Positions 1 through 6,957 of a stretch of DNA of 19,489 nucleotides are shown here, one piece after another. The stretch is from the NCBI GenBank assembly GCA_934668285.1, contig CAKUNB010000017.1, positions 1-19,489 of the forward strand, read 5' to 3'. Origin of the DNA: an uncultured Oscillospiraceae bacterium. GTDB taxonomy: Bacteria > Bacillota > Clostridia > Oscillospirales > Oscillospiraceae. Within the stretch, counting starts at the first letter, position 1, and each line of letters begins with the position of its first letter. The position numbers and the translations under genes were made by a program. The notes below the pieces were generated by a model. It saw nothing but the letters and a program-made list of their open reading frames with translations, did not search any database and was not told the origin of the DNA.

Positions 1-342
1 GTGGAACACCGTGGGGAACTGCTTTTTCATGCCGATGGGGCTGCATCCGCCGTGAATATAGCCGGTCAGCGGCAGCAGGTCGCGCTGATGCAGCATCGCA
101 ATCGATTTTTCGCCCACGGCGGCGGCTGCCTTCTTCAAATTCAGCTCCGCCTCGACCGGAATCATGAAAACATAGTGCCCGCCGCTTTTTCCGGTGGTCA
201 CGAGGGTCTTGAACACACGCTCCGGCGCAAGGCCGATCGTGCGCGCAACCTCTGCCCCCGACAGTGCGCCGCCCTCGTAGGTATGAATTTCATATTCCAA
301 CTTCCTCCGCTCAAGCTGCCGCATCGCGTTCGTTTTTTCCAT
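1..342 (-). CDS. ybaK: YbaK/EbsC-type Cys-tRNA(Pro) deacylase (partial, cut by left edge)
   Basis: Reading from the ATG at 342 toward position 1 gives 114 residues without a stop, so the 3' end lies outside the window (the family is usually about 155-160 aa). The protein begins MEKTNAMRQLERRKLEYEIH. It carries the family hallmarks: a Lys in the VFKTLV segment, FMIPVEAELN, and the GGCSPIG motif near residue 105. Family members hydrolyse Cys-tRNA(Pro) formed by prolyl-tRNA synthetase, a cytoplasmic quality-control step. The start codon overlaps the rlmD stop (TAATG), and an AAGGAGAG ribosome-binding site lies inside the end of rlmD. The two genes are therefore probably translationally coupled in one operon. 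Family assignment is confident. The exact substrate is inferred from the family. Confidence 0.88.
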   Translation of the reverse strand, partial: MEKTNAMRQLERRKLEYEIHTYEGGALSGAEVARTIGLAPERVFKTLVTTGKSGGHYVFMIPVEAELNLKKAAAAVGEKSIAMLHQRDLLPLTGYIHGGCSPIGMKKQFPTVFH

Positions 343-1745
343 TACACTCTCTCCTTTTCCGGCATTTTTCGCCGCGCAGCGACCACGTCTTCCCCGTCCC
401 TTTTCAGAAGCGCGACAGTTTCCACGTGGGCGCAGCGGGGGAAGAGGTCTAGGGCTTGGGCGGACTTTAATTGGTAGTGGTGGGCGGTGAGGAGCTTGAT
501 ATCGCGGGCGAGAGTTGCGGGGTCGCAGGAGACGTAGACGACGCGGGGCGGAGCCATTTGGGCGATGGCTTCGATGACGTCGGCGCTCACGCCCTTGCGC
601 GGCGGGTCGACGATGATCACGTCGGGGCGGATGCCCTCGTCGGAGAGCTGCTTTGCCGCCTGACCGGCGTCGGCGCAGAAAAAGCGCGCGTTTTCGATGC
701 CATTGCGGCGGGCGTTCTGCTTCGCGTCGGCAATGGCCGTGTCCACGACCTCGACGCCGATGGCGCGCTTGGCGCGTTTGGCGGCGCAGAGGGTGATCGT
801 GCCGGTGCCGCAGTAGAGGTCGAGCACGGTTTCCTGTCCGGTCAGACCGGCGGCGTCGAGCGCCTTGCCGTAAAGCACCTCGGCCTGATCGCGGTTGACC
901 TGATAGAACGAGCGCGGCGAGATGCGGAAGCGCAGGCCGCACAGCTCGTCCTCGATGGCCTCTGCGCCCCAGAGAATCCGCGTCGTTTCTCCGAGAACGC
1001 TGTTGCCCTGCCGCGTGTTGCAGTTGAGTGCGATGGAGCGCACCTCCGGCAGCTCGGCGCGCAGAAGGGCGACCAGCTCCTTTTCGCGCGGCACCCGTGC
1101 GCCGTTGACGACGAGGCAGACCAGAAGCTCGCTGGTTGCGGCGGCGTGGCGGACAAAAATGTGGCGCAGAAGACCGGTGTGCGTCGTTTCGTCATAGGGC
1201 GCGACGCGGTACTCGCGCGCCCAGCGCAGCACCAGCGCCTTGGCGCGGTCGGCGCTCTCCGGCTGGATGCGGCAGCGGTCGATGGGGACAACCTCGTGCG
1301 TCCCCTTCCGGAAAAAGCCCGCCGTCAGTCCCGCGCCGAGCGGTGCGACCGGAAACTGCGCCTTGTTGCGATAGCCCTCGCAGGTTTTCGCGCCGGTGAT
1401 CGGCACGGCTTCCAACGACTGGCCGCCGAGGCGGTTGAGCGCGTCGAGGACCCGCTGCGCCTTGATGCGGCACTCGGCCTCGTAGGTCAGGTGCCAGAAG
1501 TCGCAGCCGCCGCACTGCTTCGCATAGGGACAGGCACGGTTGACGCGGTCGGGCGATTTTGTTATAATATGAACGATTTTTCCATAGGCCGCGTGCTTGC
1601 CGATGTGCTCGATGCGCAGGTCGTAGGTTTCGTCCGGCGCGGCGTTCGGCACAAAAACGGCGCAGCCCTCCACGCGGCAGACGCCAAGCCCTTCGCTCGT
1701 AAAGCCGGTGACGGCGGCGCGGTAAATTTCATTTTTCTTCAACAT
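342..1745 (-). CDS. rlmD: 23S rRNA (uracil-C5)-methyltransferase, RlmD/RlmCD family
   Basis: A 467-aa SAM-dependent RNA methyltransferase of normal length. Residues 1-60 look like a TRAM RNA-binding domain. Cys72, Cys78, Cys81 and Cys158 fit the four ligands of the [4Fe-4S] cluster of this family. Next come YRNKAQFP (125-132), FRISPRSFYQVN (273-284), the SAM-binding DLYCGTGT (309-316), DPPRKG (380-385), and SCDPATLARD (406-415), whose Cys407 is the expected catalytic nucleophile. HVETVALL is near the C-terminus. The family methylates C5 of uridines in 23S rRNA. In Firmicutes one enzyme often serves two sites (RlmCD), so the target uridine cannot be set from sequence. A sigma-A-like promoter lies at 1781-1809, with a parS site between promoter and start codon. 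Confidence 0.93.
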   Translation of the reverse strand: MLKKNEIYRAAVTGFTSEGLGVCRVEGCAVFVPNAAPDETYDLRIEHIGKHAAYGKIVHIITKSPDRVNRACPYAKQCGGCDFWHLTYEAECRIKAQRVLDALNRLGGQSLEAVPITGAKTCEGYRNKAQFPVAPLGAGLTAGFFRKGTHEVVPIDRCRIQPESADRAKALVLRWAREYRVAPYDETTHTGLLRHIFVRHAAATSELLVCLVVNGARVPREKELVALLRAELPEVRSIALNCNTRQGNSVLGETTRILWGAEAIEDELCGLRFRISPRSFYQVNRDQAEVLYGKALDAAGLTGQETVLDLYCGTGTITLCAAKRAKRAIGVEVVDTAIADAKQNARRNGIENARFFCADAGQAAKQLSDEGIRPDVIIVDPPRKGVSADVIEAIAQMAPPRVVYVSCDPATLARDIKLLTAHHYQLKSAQALDLFPRCAHVETVALLKRDGEDVVAARRKMPEKERV

Positions 1746-1756
1746 AGCAATTCCCC

Positions 1757-1772
1757 TGTTTCACGTGAAACA
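1757..1772. promoter_or_regulatory. parS site 1 (ParB-binding centromere site)
   Basis: TGTTTCACGTGAAACA is a perfect 16-bp palindrome that matches the Bacillus-type parS consensus at every position. ParB, encoded at 4242-5126, would nucleate here and spread. The site lies in the rlmD 5' leader, at roughly +2 to +17 from the transcription start predicted from the promoter at 1781-1809, and about 50 bp upstream of the divergent radical SAM gene. Confidence 0.93.
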
Positions 1773-1780
1773 TTTTTTCT

Positions 1781-1809
1781 ATTGTACCACAAGTTCCGTC
1801 AATTCTCAA
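1781..1809 (-). promoter_or_regulatory. sigma-A promoter for rlmD-ybaK
   Basis: On the minus strand, a -35 TTGAGA (1804-1809) is followed by a 17-bp spacer and a -10 TACAAT (1781-1786). The bases TGG immediately precede the -10, giving an extended -10. The predicted start site falls right at the edge of parS site 1. Confidence 0.7.
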
Positions 1810-1821
1810 TGGGGTGTTTTC

Positions 1822-2703
1822 ATGCTGTCCTATTCCAATTGTATGCTCTGCCCGCGCCGGTGCGGCGTTGACCGCACGGCGGGCGAAACCGGCTTCTGCG
1901 GCATGTCCGACCGGCTGACCGCCGCGCGCGCCATGCTGCACTACGGCGAGGAGCCGGCGATCGCCGGGTCATTCGGGACGGGCGCGGTGTTTTTCAGCGG
2001 CTGCACGCTGCGCTGCCGGTTTTGCCAGAACAGAGAAATTTCACTTGAACGCAAAGGAAAACCGATTTCGTCCAAGGAATTGCGCGACATTTTTCTGCGG
2101 CTGATCGACGAGGGCGCGCAGAGCATCGATCTGGTCACGCCGACGCATTTTCTGCCGTCCATTCTGCCAGCGCTCGCGCCGAAGCTGCCTGTGCCGGTCA
2201 TTTACAACTGCGGCGGATACGAGCGCGTGGAAACACTGCGGGAGCTGGAGGGACTGGTCGATATCTATCTGCCGGATTTCAAATACGCGGACAATGCGCT
2301 TGCCGCGCAGCTTTCAGGAGCGCCGGATTATTTCGAGATCGCGGCCGCCGCAATTCAGGAAATGTACCGGCAAGTCGGCGGCTTTGTCATCGAGGACGAG
2401 CAGATGCAGCGCGGTCTGCTCATCCGGCATCTCGTTTTGCCAGGGGCGTTGGACAATTCGCTGCGTGTGATCGAATGGGTCGCGGCGCAGTTCCCGAAAA
2501 AAGACGTGCTGTTCTCCCTGATGAGCCAGTATGTCCCGTCGCCGGAGCTGCCCGCACCGCTCAACCGCCGCCTGACGACGGAGGAATACGCAGGTGCGCT
2601 CTCGTGGCTGGAGCTTTGCGGCATTCAGAACGGCTACACGCAGGACTTAACCGCCGCAACCGACGAGCTGCTGCCCGACTTCAATTTTGGCGGCATAAAA
2701 TAA
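1822..2703 (+). CDS. Radical SAM protein, PflA-like (PflX/COG1313-type)
   Basis: 293 aa from the ATG at 1822, which has GGGGTG six bases upstream. An earlier in-frame start at 1765 would lie across the parS site and is unlikely. The N-terminus has a Cys cluster (C7, C10, C14, C26; CMLCPRRC and GFCG), as in the uncharacterised PflX group. The radical SAM cluster motif follows at C61-C65-C68 (CTLRCRFCQN), then YNCGGYE, a SAM-binding-type segment. Such proteins resemble activating enzymes that install glycyl radicals, but no glycyl-radical enzyme gene is nearby and the true substrate is unknown. Its stop codon abuts the lexA control region and no terminator separates it from lexA. Fold call strong, function open. 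Confidence 0.85.
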   Translation: MLSYSNCMLCPRRCGVDRTAGETGFCGMSDRLTAARAMLHYGEEPAIAGSFGTGAVFFSGCTLRCRFCQNREISLERKGKPISSKELRDIFLRLIDEGAQSIDLVTPTHFLPSILPALAPKLPVPVIYNCGGYERVETLRELEGLVDIYLPDFKYADNALAAQLSGAPDYFEIAAAAIQEMYRQVGGFVIEDEQMQRGLLIRHLVLPGALDNSLRVIEWVAAQFPKKDVLFSLMSQYVPSPELPAPLNRRLTTEEYAGALSWLELCGIQNGYTQDLTAATDELLPDFNFGGIK

Positions 2704-2715
2704 AACAAATGTTTG
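2702..2715. promoter_or_regulatory. Candidate LexA operator (SOS box)
   Basis: The 14-mer AAAACAAATGTTTG matches the Firmicutes LexA consensus CGAACRNRYGTTYG at 12 of 14 positions. The mismatches are the first two bases. It overlaps the -35 hexamer of the lexA promoter and the stop codon of the upstream radical SAM gene, the usual place for lexA autorepression. Confidence 0.65.
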
Positions 2716-2741
2716 CAATTTGGCGCAAGCTGTGGTATACT
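2713..2741 (+). promoter_or_regulatory. sigma-A promoter for lexA
   Basis: -35 TTGCAA (2713-2718), a 17-bp spacer and -10 TATACT (2736-2741). A TGG just before the -10 makes an extended -10. The -35 overlaps the candidate LexA operator. Confidence 0.75.
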
Positions 2742-2770
2742 ATAGAAAATAACGAACGGGAGGCGCAGCA

Positions 2771-3340
2771 ATGGGACGAGTCAGCGGTAAGCGCGAGGAG
2801 ATTCTGGACTTTCTCCGGTCATTCGTGGCGGAAAACGGCTATGCGCCGTCCGTGCGTGAGATCATGCAGGCGGTCGGCCTGCGCTCCACCGCGACCGTGC
2901 ACTATCATCTTTCCGCTCTGCAGGACGCAGGGTTGCTGACGGTGGACGGGTCGAAGAATCGTGCCATTTCCCTGCCGTCGGGCCGCGGTCTGCCGGTGAT
3001 CGGCGTGGTCACGGCGGGCCAGCCGATTCTGGCAACGGAGAATATTGAAGGCTATCTCCCGTGGGAGGCCGAGCCGGACTGCTTTGCCCTGCGCGTGCGC
3101 GGCGATTCGATGATCAACGCCGGTATTCTCAACGGCGACAAGGTGGTCGTCCGCCCGCAACCGACGGCGGAAAACGGCGAGATCGTCGTCGCCCTCCTCG
3201 GCGACGAGGCAACGGTCAAGCGCCTGCGCCGCCAGAACGGCGAGGTCTGGCTGATGCCGGAAAACCCCGCCTACGACCCAATCGACGGCAGAGAGGCCGT
3301 GATTTTGGGCAAGGTCAAGACCGTCATCCGCGAGCTGTAA
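2771..3340 (+). CDS. lexA: LexA repressor (SOS response regulator)
   Basis: 189 aa, start set by GGGAGGC seven to thirteen bases upstream of the ATG. Residues 1-68 form the winged-helix DNA-binding domain (SVREIMQAVGLRSTATVHYHL). The autocleavage site Ala82-Gly83 lies in VVTAGQP. The peptidase S24 domain has the nucleophile Ser113 (RGDSM) and the general base Lys150 (EATVKRL). LexA represses DNA-damage genes and cleaves itself when bound to RecA filaments. The sequence shows its own promoter and a probable self-operator. It is followed by the parS-containing palindrome and then parA. lexA next to parA is not the usual arrangement. All catalytic residues are present, so it should be functional. 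Confidence 0.97.
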   Translation: MGRVSGKREEILDFLRSFVAENGYAPSVREIMQAVGLRSTATVHYHLSALQDAGLLTVDGSKNRAISLPSGRGLPVIGVVTAGQPILATENIEGYLPWEAEPDCFALRVRGDSMINAGILNGDKVVVRPQPTAENGEIVVALLGDEATVKRLRRQNGEVWLMPENPAYDPIDGREAVILGKVKTVIREL

Positions 3341-3342
3341 GC

Positions 3343-3376
3343 ATTTCCCGTTGTTTCACGTGAAACAACGGGAAAT
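3343..3376. promoter_or_regulatory. parS site 2 inside a 34-bp perfect palindrome
   Basis: The core TGTTTCACGTGAAACA (3352-3367) is identical to parS site 1. Unlike site 1, the dyad extends without mismatch to 34 bp (3343-3376), adding arms ATTTCCCGT and ACGGGAAAT. It lies 2 bp after the lexA stop and 18 bp before the parA -35. As RNA the same sequence would form a long hairpin after lexA. No good T-tract follows, so a terminator role is possible but not clear. Confidence 0.93.
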
Positions 3377-3394
3377 TTAATTGTGCGAAAACGG

Positions 3395-3423
3395 TTGCAA
3401 AACACAGGAAATCGTGATATGAT
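3395..3423 (+). promoter_or_regulatory. sigma-A promoter for parA-parB operon
   Basis: -35 TTGCAA (3395-3400), a 17-bp spacer and -10 TATGAT (3418-3423), with TGA just upstream of the -10 (extended -10). It lies about 28 bp downstream of parS site 2, so ParB bound there could influence it. Confidence 0.72.
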
Positions 3424-3454
3424 GGTCGAACGAAAACCGAAGGGAGGCTGCGTT

Positions 3455-4222
3455 ATGGCTCGAATCATCGCGGTCGTCAACCAAAAGGGCGGCGTCGGCA
3501 AGACGACGACTGCCGTCAATCTGACCGCTGCGCTGACGCAGCTCGGTCAGCGCGTGCTGCTGTGCGACTTTGACCCGCAGGCCAACGCCACCAGCGGCCT
3601 CGGCGTGAACAAGAAGACCGTCTCCCACACGGTCTATGATATGATCATCAATGACGTTTCTCCCGAGAAATGCGTGATTCCGACGAAGTTCGGCAGCGTG
3701 ATTCCCTCGGGCGCGGCGCTGGCGGGTGCAACGGTCGAGCTGATCGGCATCGAGCGGCGCGAATACCGCCTTAAGGACTGTCTGGACCGGCTGAAGCCCG
3801 CCTATGACTGGATCTTCATCGACTGCCCGCCCTCTCTGGAGCTGCTGACGCTCAACGCGCTCTGTGCGGCAGACGGGATTCTGATTCCCGTGCAGTGCGA
3901 GTATTATGCGCTCGAGGGCCTGTCCGATCTGATGGCCACGCTTCGCGCGGTCAAGCGCCGCCTCAATCCGCGGCTGGAAATTTTCGGCGTGCTGATGACG
4001 ATGTTCGACGGCCGGACGAATTTCTCCGCGCAGGTGGCGCAGGAGGTGCGCCGCCATTTCCCGGGAAAGGTCTTTACGAACGCGATTCCGCGCAACGTTC
4101 GGCTTGCCGAAGCGCCGAGCCACGGCCTGCCCGTTACGGCGTATGACCGGGCCTCGCGCGGCGCGGCCGCCTACCTCGCGGCGGCGCAGGAGATCGTGCA
4201 GAAGCAGGCGGTCTCCGTCTGA
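3455..4222 (+). CDS. parA: ParA/Soj chromosome-partitioning ATPase
   Basis: 255 aa from the ATG at 3455, preceded by GGGAGG. The annotated start skips 24 upstream codons that lack homology. It has the deviant Walker A box KGGVGKTT (11-18, with signature Lys11 and Lys16), Walker A' DFDPQAN (38-44) and Walker B-type FIDCPPS (121-127). There is no N-terminal DNA-binding extension, as expected for a chromosomal (type Ia small) Soj rather than plasmid ParA. Soj binds DNA as an ATP dimer and is switched by ParB. With ParB it drives origin segregation and influences DnaA activity. parB follows after 19 bases. Confidence 0.96.
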   Translation: MARIIAVVNQKGGVGKTTTAVNLTAALTQLGQRVLLCDFDPQANATSGLGVNKKTVSHTVYDMIINDVSPEKCVIPTKFGSVIPSGAALAGATVELIGIERREYRLKDCLDRLKPAYDWIFIDCPPSLELLTLNALCAADGILIPVQCEYYALEGLSDLMATLRAVKRRLNPRLEIFGVLMTMFDGRTNFSAQVAQEVRRHFPGKVFTNAIPRNVRLAEAPSHGLPVTAYDRASRGAAAYLAAAQEIVQKQAVSV

Positions 4223-4241
4223 CAGGAAAGGAGTGCTGTCT

Positions 4242-5126
4242 ATGGCAGCGAAGCAACGCGGACTCGGCCGGGGGCTGGGCGCGCTGATCGATGATTTTAC
4301 CTCGGCGGAGACGCCGTCCGGCGTGACCGTTCTGCCCCTGCAGAAGGTCGAGCCAAACCCCAGCCAGCCGAGAAAAAACTTTGACGAGGAGGAGCTGCAA
4401 GCCCTCGCGGATTCCATTGCCGCACACGGGCTGCTGCAGCCGCTTGCCGTCCGCGAAATGGACGGCGGTTATTATCAGATCATTGCCGGTGAGCGCCGCT
4501 GGCGGGCCGCAAGGCTGGCCGGGCTGACCGAGGTGCCGGTCATCGTCGTCGAGGCGGACGACCGGACGGTCATGGAGCTGGCGCTCGTAGAAAATTTGCA
4601 GCGTCAGGACCTGAATCCGATGGAGGAGGCCGAGGGCTACCAGTCCCTCATGCGCGACTACGGCCTGACGCAGGAGGAGGCGGCAAGCCGCGTCGGCAAG
4701 TCCCGTCCCGCCATCGCCAATGCCCTGCGTCTGCTGGCGCTGCCGGACGAGGTGCGGCAGCTTGTGATCGACGGCACGCTCTCGGCGGGACACGCCCGCG
4801 CCGTCCTCTCGCTCCCGAACGAAAAGCTGCAGAAGGCTGCGGCGCAGCGGATCATTGCCCTGCGCCTGTCCGTGCGGCAGGCTGAGGCGATGTGCAAGCG
4901 CATGGCGCAGGAGCAGCCGGAGGCGCCCAAGGAGCAGGAAAAGCCCGCCGTCGACTATGTCGGCGAATGCGAAAAGCTCCTGACCCGCCGCCTCGGCAGA
5001 AAGGTGCGCATCGTCTGCGGCAAGCGCAAGGGGCGCTTTGAGCTTGACTTTTACGGCCAGGACGACCTGCAGCGGCTTTACGAAGCCCTGCAGCAGTTAA
5101 ACATACCGGAGGAAACCCATGACTGA
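4242..5126 (+). CDS. parB: ParB/Spo0J chromosome-partitioning CTPase
   Basis: 294 aa from the ATG at 4242, with AAAGGAG upstream. The N-terminal GLGRGLGALI (7-16) is the ParA-contacting peptide. LPLQKVEPNPSQPRKNF (31-47) begins the ParB nuclease-like/CTPase fold. GERRWRA (83-89) and ENLQRQDLNPMEEA (117-130) are the CTP-binding and spreading motifs. A helix-turn-helix follows (about 141-166, LTQEEAASRVGKSRPAIAN) and binds parS. The C-terminal 60 residues form the dimerisation domain. Two matching parS sites lie within 3 kb upstream, so cis targets are visible. The stop overlaps the start of the next gene by 8 bases (ATGACTGA), indicating translational coupling. Confidence 0.96.
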   Translation: MAAKQRGLGRGLGALIDDFTSAETPSGVTVLPLQKVEPNPSQPRKNFDEEELQALADSIAAHGLLQPLAVREMDGGYYQIIAGERRWRAARLAGLTEVPVIVVEADDRTVMELALVENLQRQDLNPMEEAEGYQSLMRDYGLTQEEAASRVGKSRPAIANALRLLALPDEVRQLVIDGTLSAGHARAVLSLPNEKLQKAAAQRIIALRLSVRQAEAMCKRMAQEQPEAPKEQEKPAVDYVGECEKLLTRRLGRKVRIVCGKRKGRFELDFYGQDDLQRLYEALQQLNIPEETHD

Positions 5127-5559
5127 GCAAATGAATCAAACAGAACAGAAGCCAGAGGAGCAGCTGACCCCGAAGAAAAAGCGGGCTATGCTGGAGTACA
5201 TGGCAATCATGTTTGCCGGAGCGTTTCTGCTCGTCGCGATATCGCTGCTGGTAAAGGTCGGCGCGATGCAGGACGATCTCGACGCCGCCAATACCGGCGC
5301 GTCGCTCAACATCAGCGTCCTTGAGGCGGAGGTCGAGAGCATGAGCGCCGAAAACGCTGAGCTGCAGACCGCCCTCGATACGGCGGAGCGCGCGGCAAAG
5401 GCAAACGAACTGCTCGTCCTCGCGCAGGAGACGCAGAAAAAGCGCGACACCGCCGCCTTCCACGGCTACATGGCCGAACTGGAGGGCTACAGCGACGCAC
5501 TTGGCGAGGACGCGCTGGCCGTCTATCAAGGCTTATTGGCACATTATTCCAAATCGTAA
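5119..5559 (+). CDS. Hypothetical single-pass membrane protein with coiled coil, parB-coupled
   Basis: 146 aa, not recognised as a named family. A hydrophilic N-terminus with a positive patch (PKKKR, 19-22) precedes one membrane helix at about 27-47. This suggests an N-in topology, with the rest outside the membrane. Residues 50-100 are Glu/Ala/Leu-rich with heptad-like spacing (VLEAEVESMSAENAELQTAL) and probably form a coiled coil. The last 45 residues look helical. It overlaps the end of parB and lies 21 bases before serS, so it belongs to the parA-parB-serS transcript. In many Clostridia another small membrane/coiled-coil gene (DUF4446) sits here, but I cannot show homology. A link to division or origin anchoring is speculation from context. 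Confidence 0.75.
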   Translation: MTEQMNQTEQKPEEQLTPKKKRAMLEYMAIMFAGAFLLVAISLLVKVGAMQDDLDAANTGASLNISVLEAEVESMSAENAELQTALDTAERAAKANELLVLAQETQKKRDTAAFHGYMAELEGYSDALGEDALAVYQGLLAHYSKS

Positions 5560-5580
5560 CTGCATAATGAGGTGACAAAA

Positions 5581-6870
5581 ATGCTGGATATCAAACGCAT
5601 CAAGGACAATCCCGAGGCGGTCAAGGCCGGTCTTCGCGCCAAGGAGGTCGACTGCGATAAGGAAGTCGACCGCATTCTGGAGCTGGACGCGCAGCGCCGC
5701 AGCCTGATCCTCGCCACGGAGACGGACAAGGCCGAGCAGAACCGCGTTTCCAAGGAAATTCCGATGAAAAAGAAGGCGGGCGAGGACGTCGCGCCGATCT
5801 TCAAGCGCATGGCCGAGCTGAAGGCGGAAATCGCCGCCAACGACGCCAAGCTGACCGAGGTCGAGGCCGAATACCGCACGCTCATGCTGAGTCTGCCGAA
5901 TCTCCCCGATCCCGATCTCAAACCCGGCGGCAAGGAAAACAACGAGCCGCTGCGCTACTACGGCGAGCCGCATAAATTCGATTTCCCTCCGAAGCATCAT
6001 GTCGACCTATGCACCGACCTTGGGCTGATCGACTACGAGCGCGGCACGCGGCTGGCCGGCTCCGGCTTCTGGATGTACCGCGGCCTCGGCAGCCGTCTGG
6101 AATGGGCGCTGCTGAACTACTTCATCGACTGCCACATGAACGACGGCTACGAGATGGTCATCCTGCCGCACATGCTCGAGTACCAGTGCGGCGAAACGGC
6201 GGGCCAGTTCCCGAAATTTGCCGACGAGGTCTACAAGATTGAAAACCCGACCGATGACCGCATGCACTTCATGCTCCCGACAGCCGAAACCGCGCTGGCA
6301 AGCCTCCATCGGGGCGAAATTCTGAGCGAGAGCGATCTGCCGCACAAGCTGTTTGCTTACACGCCCTGCTTCCGTCGCGAGGCCGGCTCCCACCGCGCCG
6401 ACGAACGCGGCATGGTGCGCGGGCATCAGTTCAACAAGGTCGAGATGTTCCAGTACACCCTGCCGGAAAAATCCGACGAGGCGTTTGAGGAGCTGGTCGG
6501 CAAGGCCGAAGCGCTGGTGCGCGGCCTCGGCTTCCATTTCCGCACGGTGAAGCTCGCGGCGGGCGACTGCTCGGCCTCCATGGCGCGGACGTATGACATT
6601 GAAATTCAGATTCCGTCCATGAACGGTTACAAGGAAGTTTCCTCCGTCTCCAATGCCCGCGATTATCAGGCGCGGCGCGGCAACATCCGCTTCCGCCGCG
6701 AGGCCACCGGCAAGACCGAGTTCGTCCACACGCTCAACGGCTCCGGTCTGGCCACGAGCCGCATTTTCCCCGCGATGGTCGAGCAGAATCAGCGCGCCGA
6801 CGGCAGCGTCGTCGTGCCCGAGGTTCTGCGCAAATACCTCGGCGGTCTGGAGATCATCGAGAAAAAGTAA
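5581..6870 (+). CDS. serS: Seryl-tRNA synthetase
   Basis: 429 aa, normal length, starting at ATG 5581 with GAGGTG six bases upstream. A GTG three codons earlier (5572) is an alternative, but it overlaps the ribosome-binding site. Residues 1-105 form the tRNA-binding coiled-coil arm (MLDIKRIKDNPEAVKAGL). The class II catalytic core has the serine-loop TAE (234-236), motif 2 with CFRREAGS (263-270) and motif 3 NGSGLATSR (386-394, with the ATP-binding Arg394). The enzyme charges tRNA(Ser) and tRNA(Sec). Several positions depart from the common bacterial form (TAETALA, GLATSRIFPAMVEQNQ), so this may be a divergent subtype. No T-box leader fits in the 21-base gap, so expression seems tied to the parA operon. 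Confidence 0.95.
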   Translation: MLDIKRIKDNPEAVKAGLRAKEVDCDKEVDRILELDAQRRSLILATETDKAEQNRVSKEIPMKKKAGEDVAPIFKRMAELKAEIAANDAKLTEVEAEYRTLMLSLPNLPDPDLKPGGKENNEPLRYYGEPHKFDFPPKHHVDLCTDLGLIDYERGTRLAGSGFWMYRGLGSRLEWALLNYFIDCHMNDGYEMVILPHMLEYQCGETAGQFPKFADEVYKIENPTDDRMHFMLPTAETALASLHRGEILSESDLPHKLFAYTPCFRREAGSHRADERGMVRGHQFNKVEMFQYTLPEKSDEAFEELVGKAEALVRGLGFHFRTVKLAAGDCSASMARTYDIEIQIPSMNGYKEVSSVSNARDYQARRGNIRFRREATGKTEFVHTLNGSGLATSRIFPAMVEQNQRADGSVVVPEVLRKYLGGLEIIEKK

Positions 6871-6918
6871 AAATGCAAGGAGATTTCCCGTAACAGTTCA
6901 AAAATTTCGTGCTGATTT

Positions 6919-6957
6919 CCCTTCCCGAGGCATATGCTTTTCGGGGAGGGATTTTTT
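6919..6957 (+). terminator. Rho-independent terminator after serS
   Basis: A 10-bp stem (CCCTTCCCGA / TCGGGGAGGG, one G-U pair) has a 12-base loop and six T residues (6952-6957). It ends the parA-serS transcript. The 3' arm GGGGAGGG also stands exactly where the ribosome-binding site of the next gene should be. Confidence 0.88.

Noticed and set aside
471..1871. 466-codon open frame on the plus strand opposite rlmD
   Set aside because: It is a high-GC shadow of rlmD. It has no family motifs, no ribosome-binding site, and a composition typical of antisense frames.
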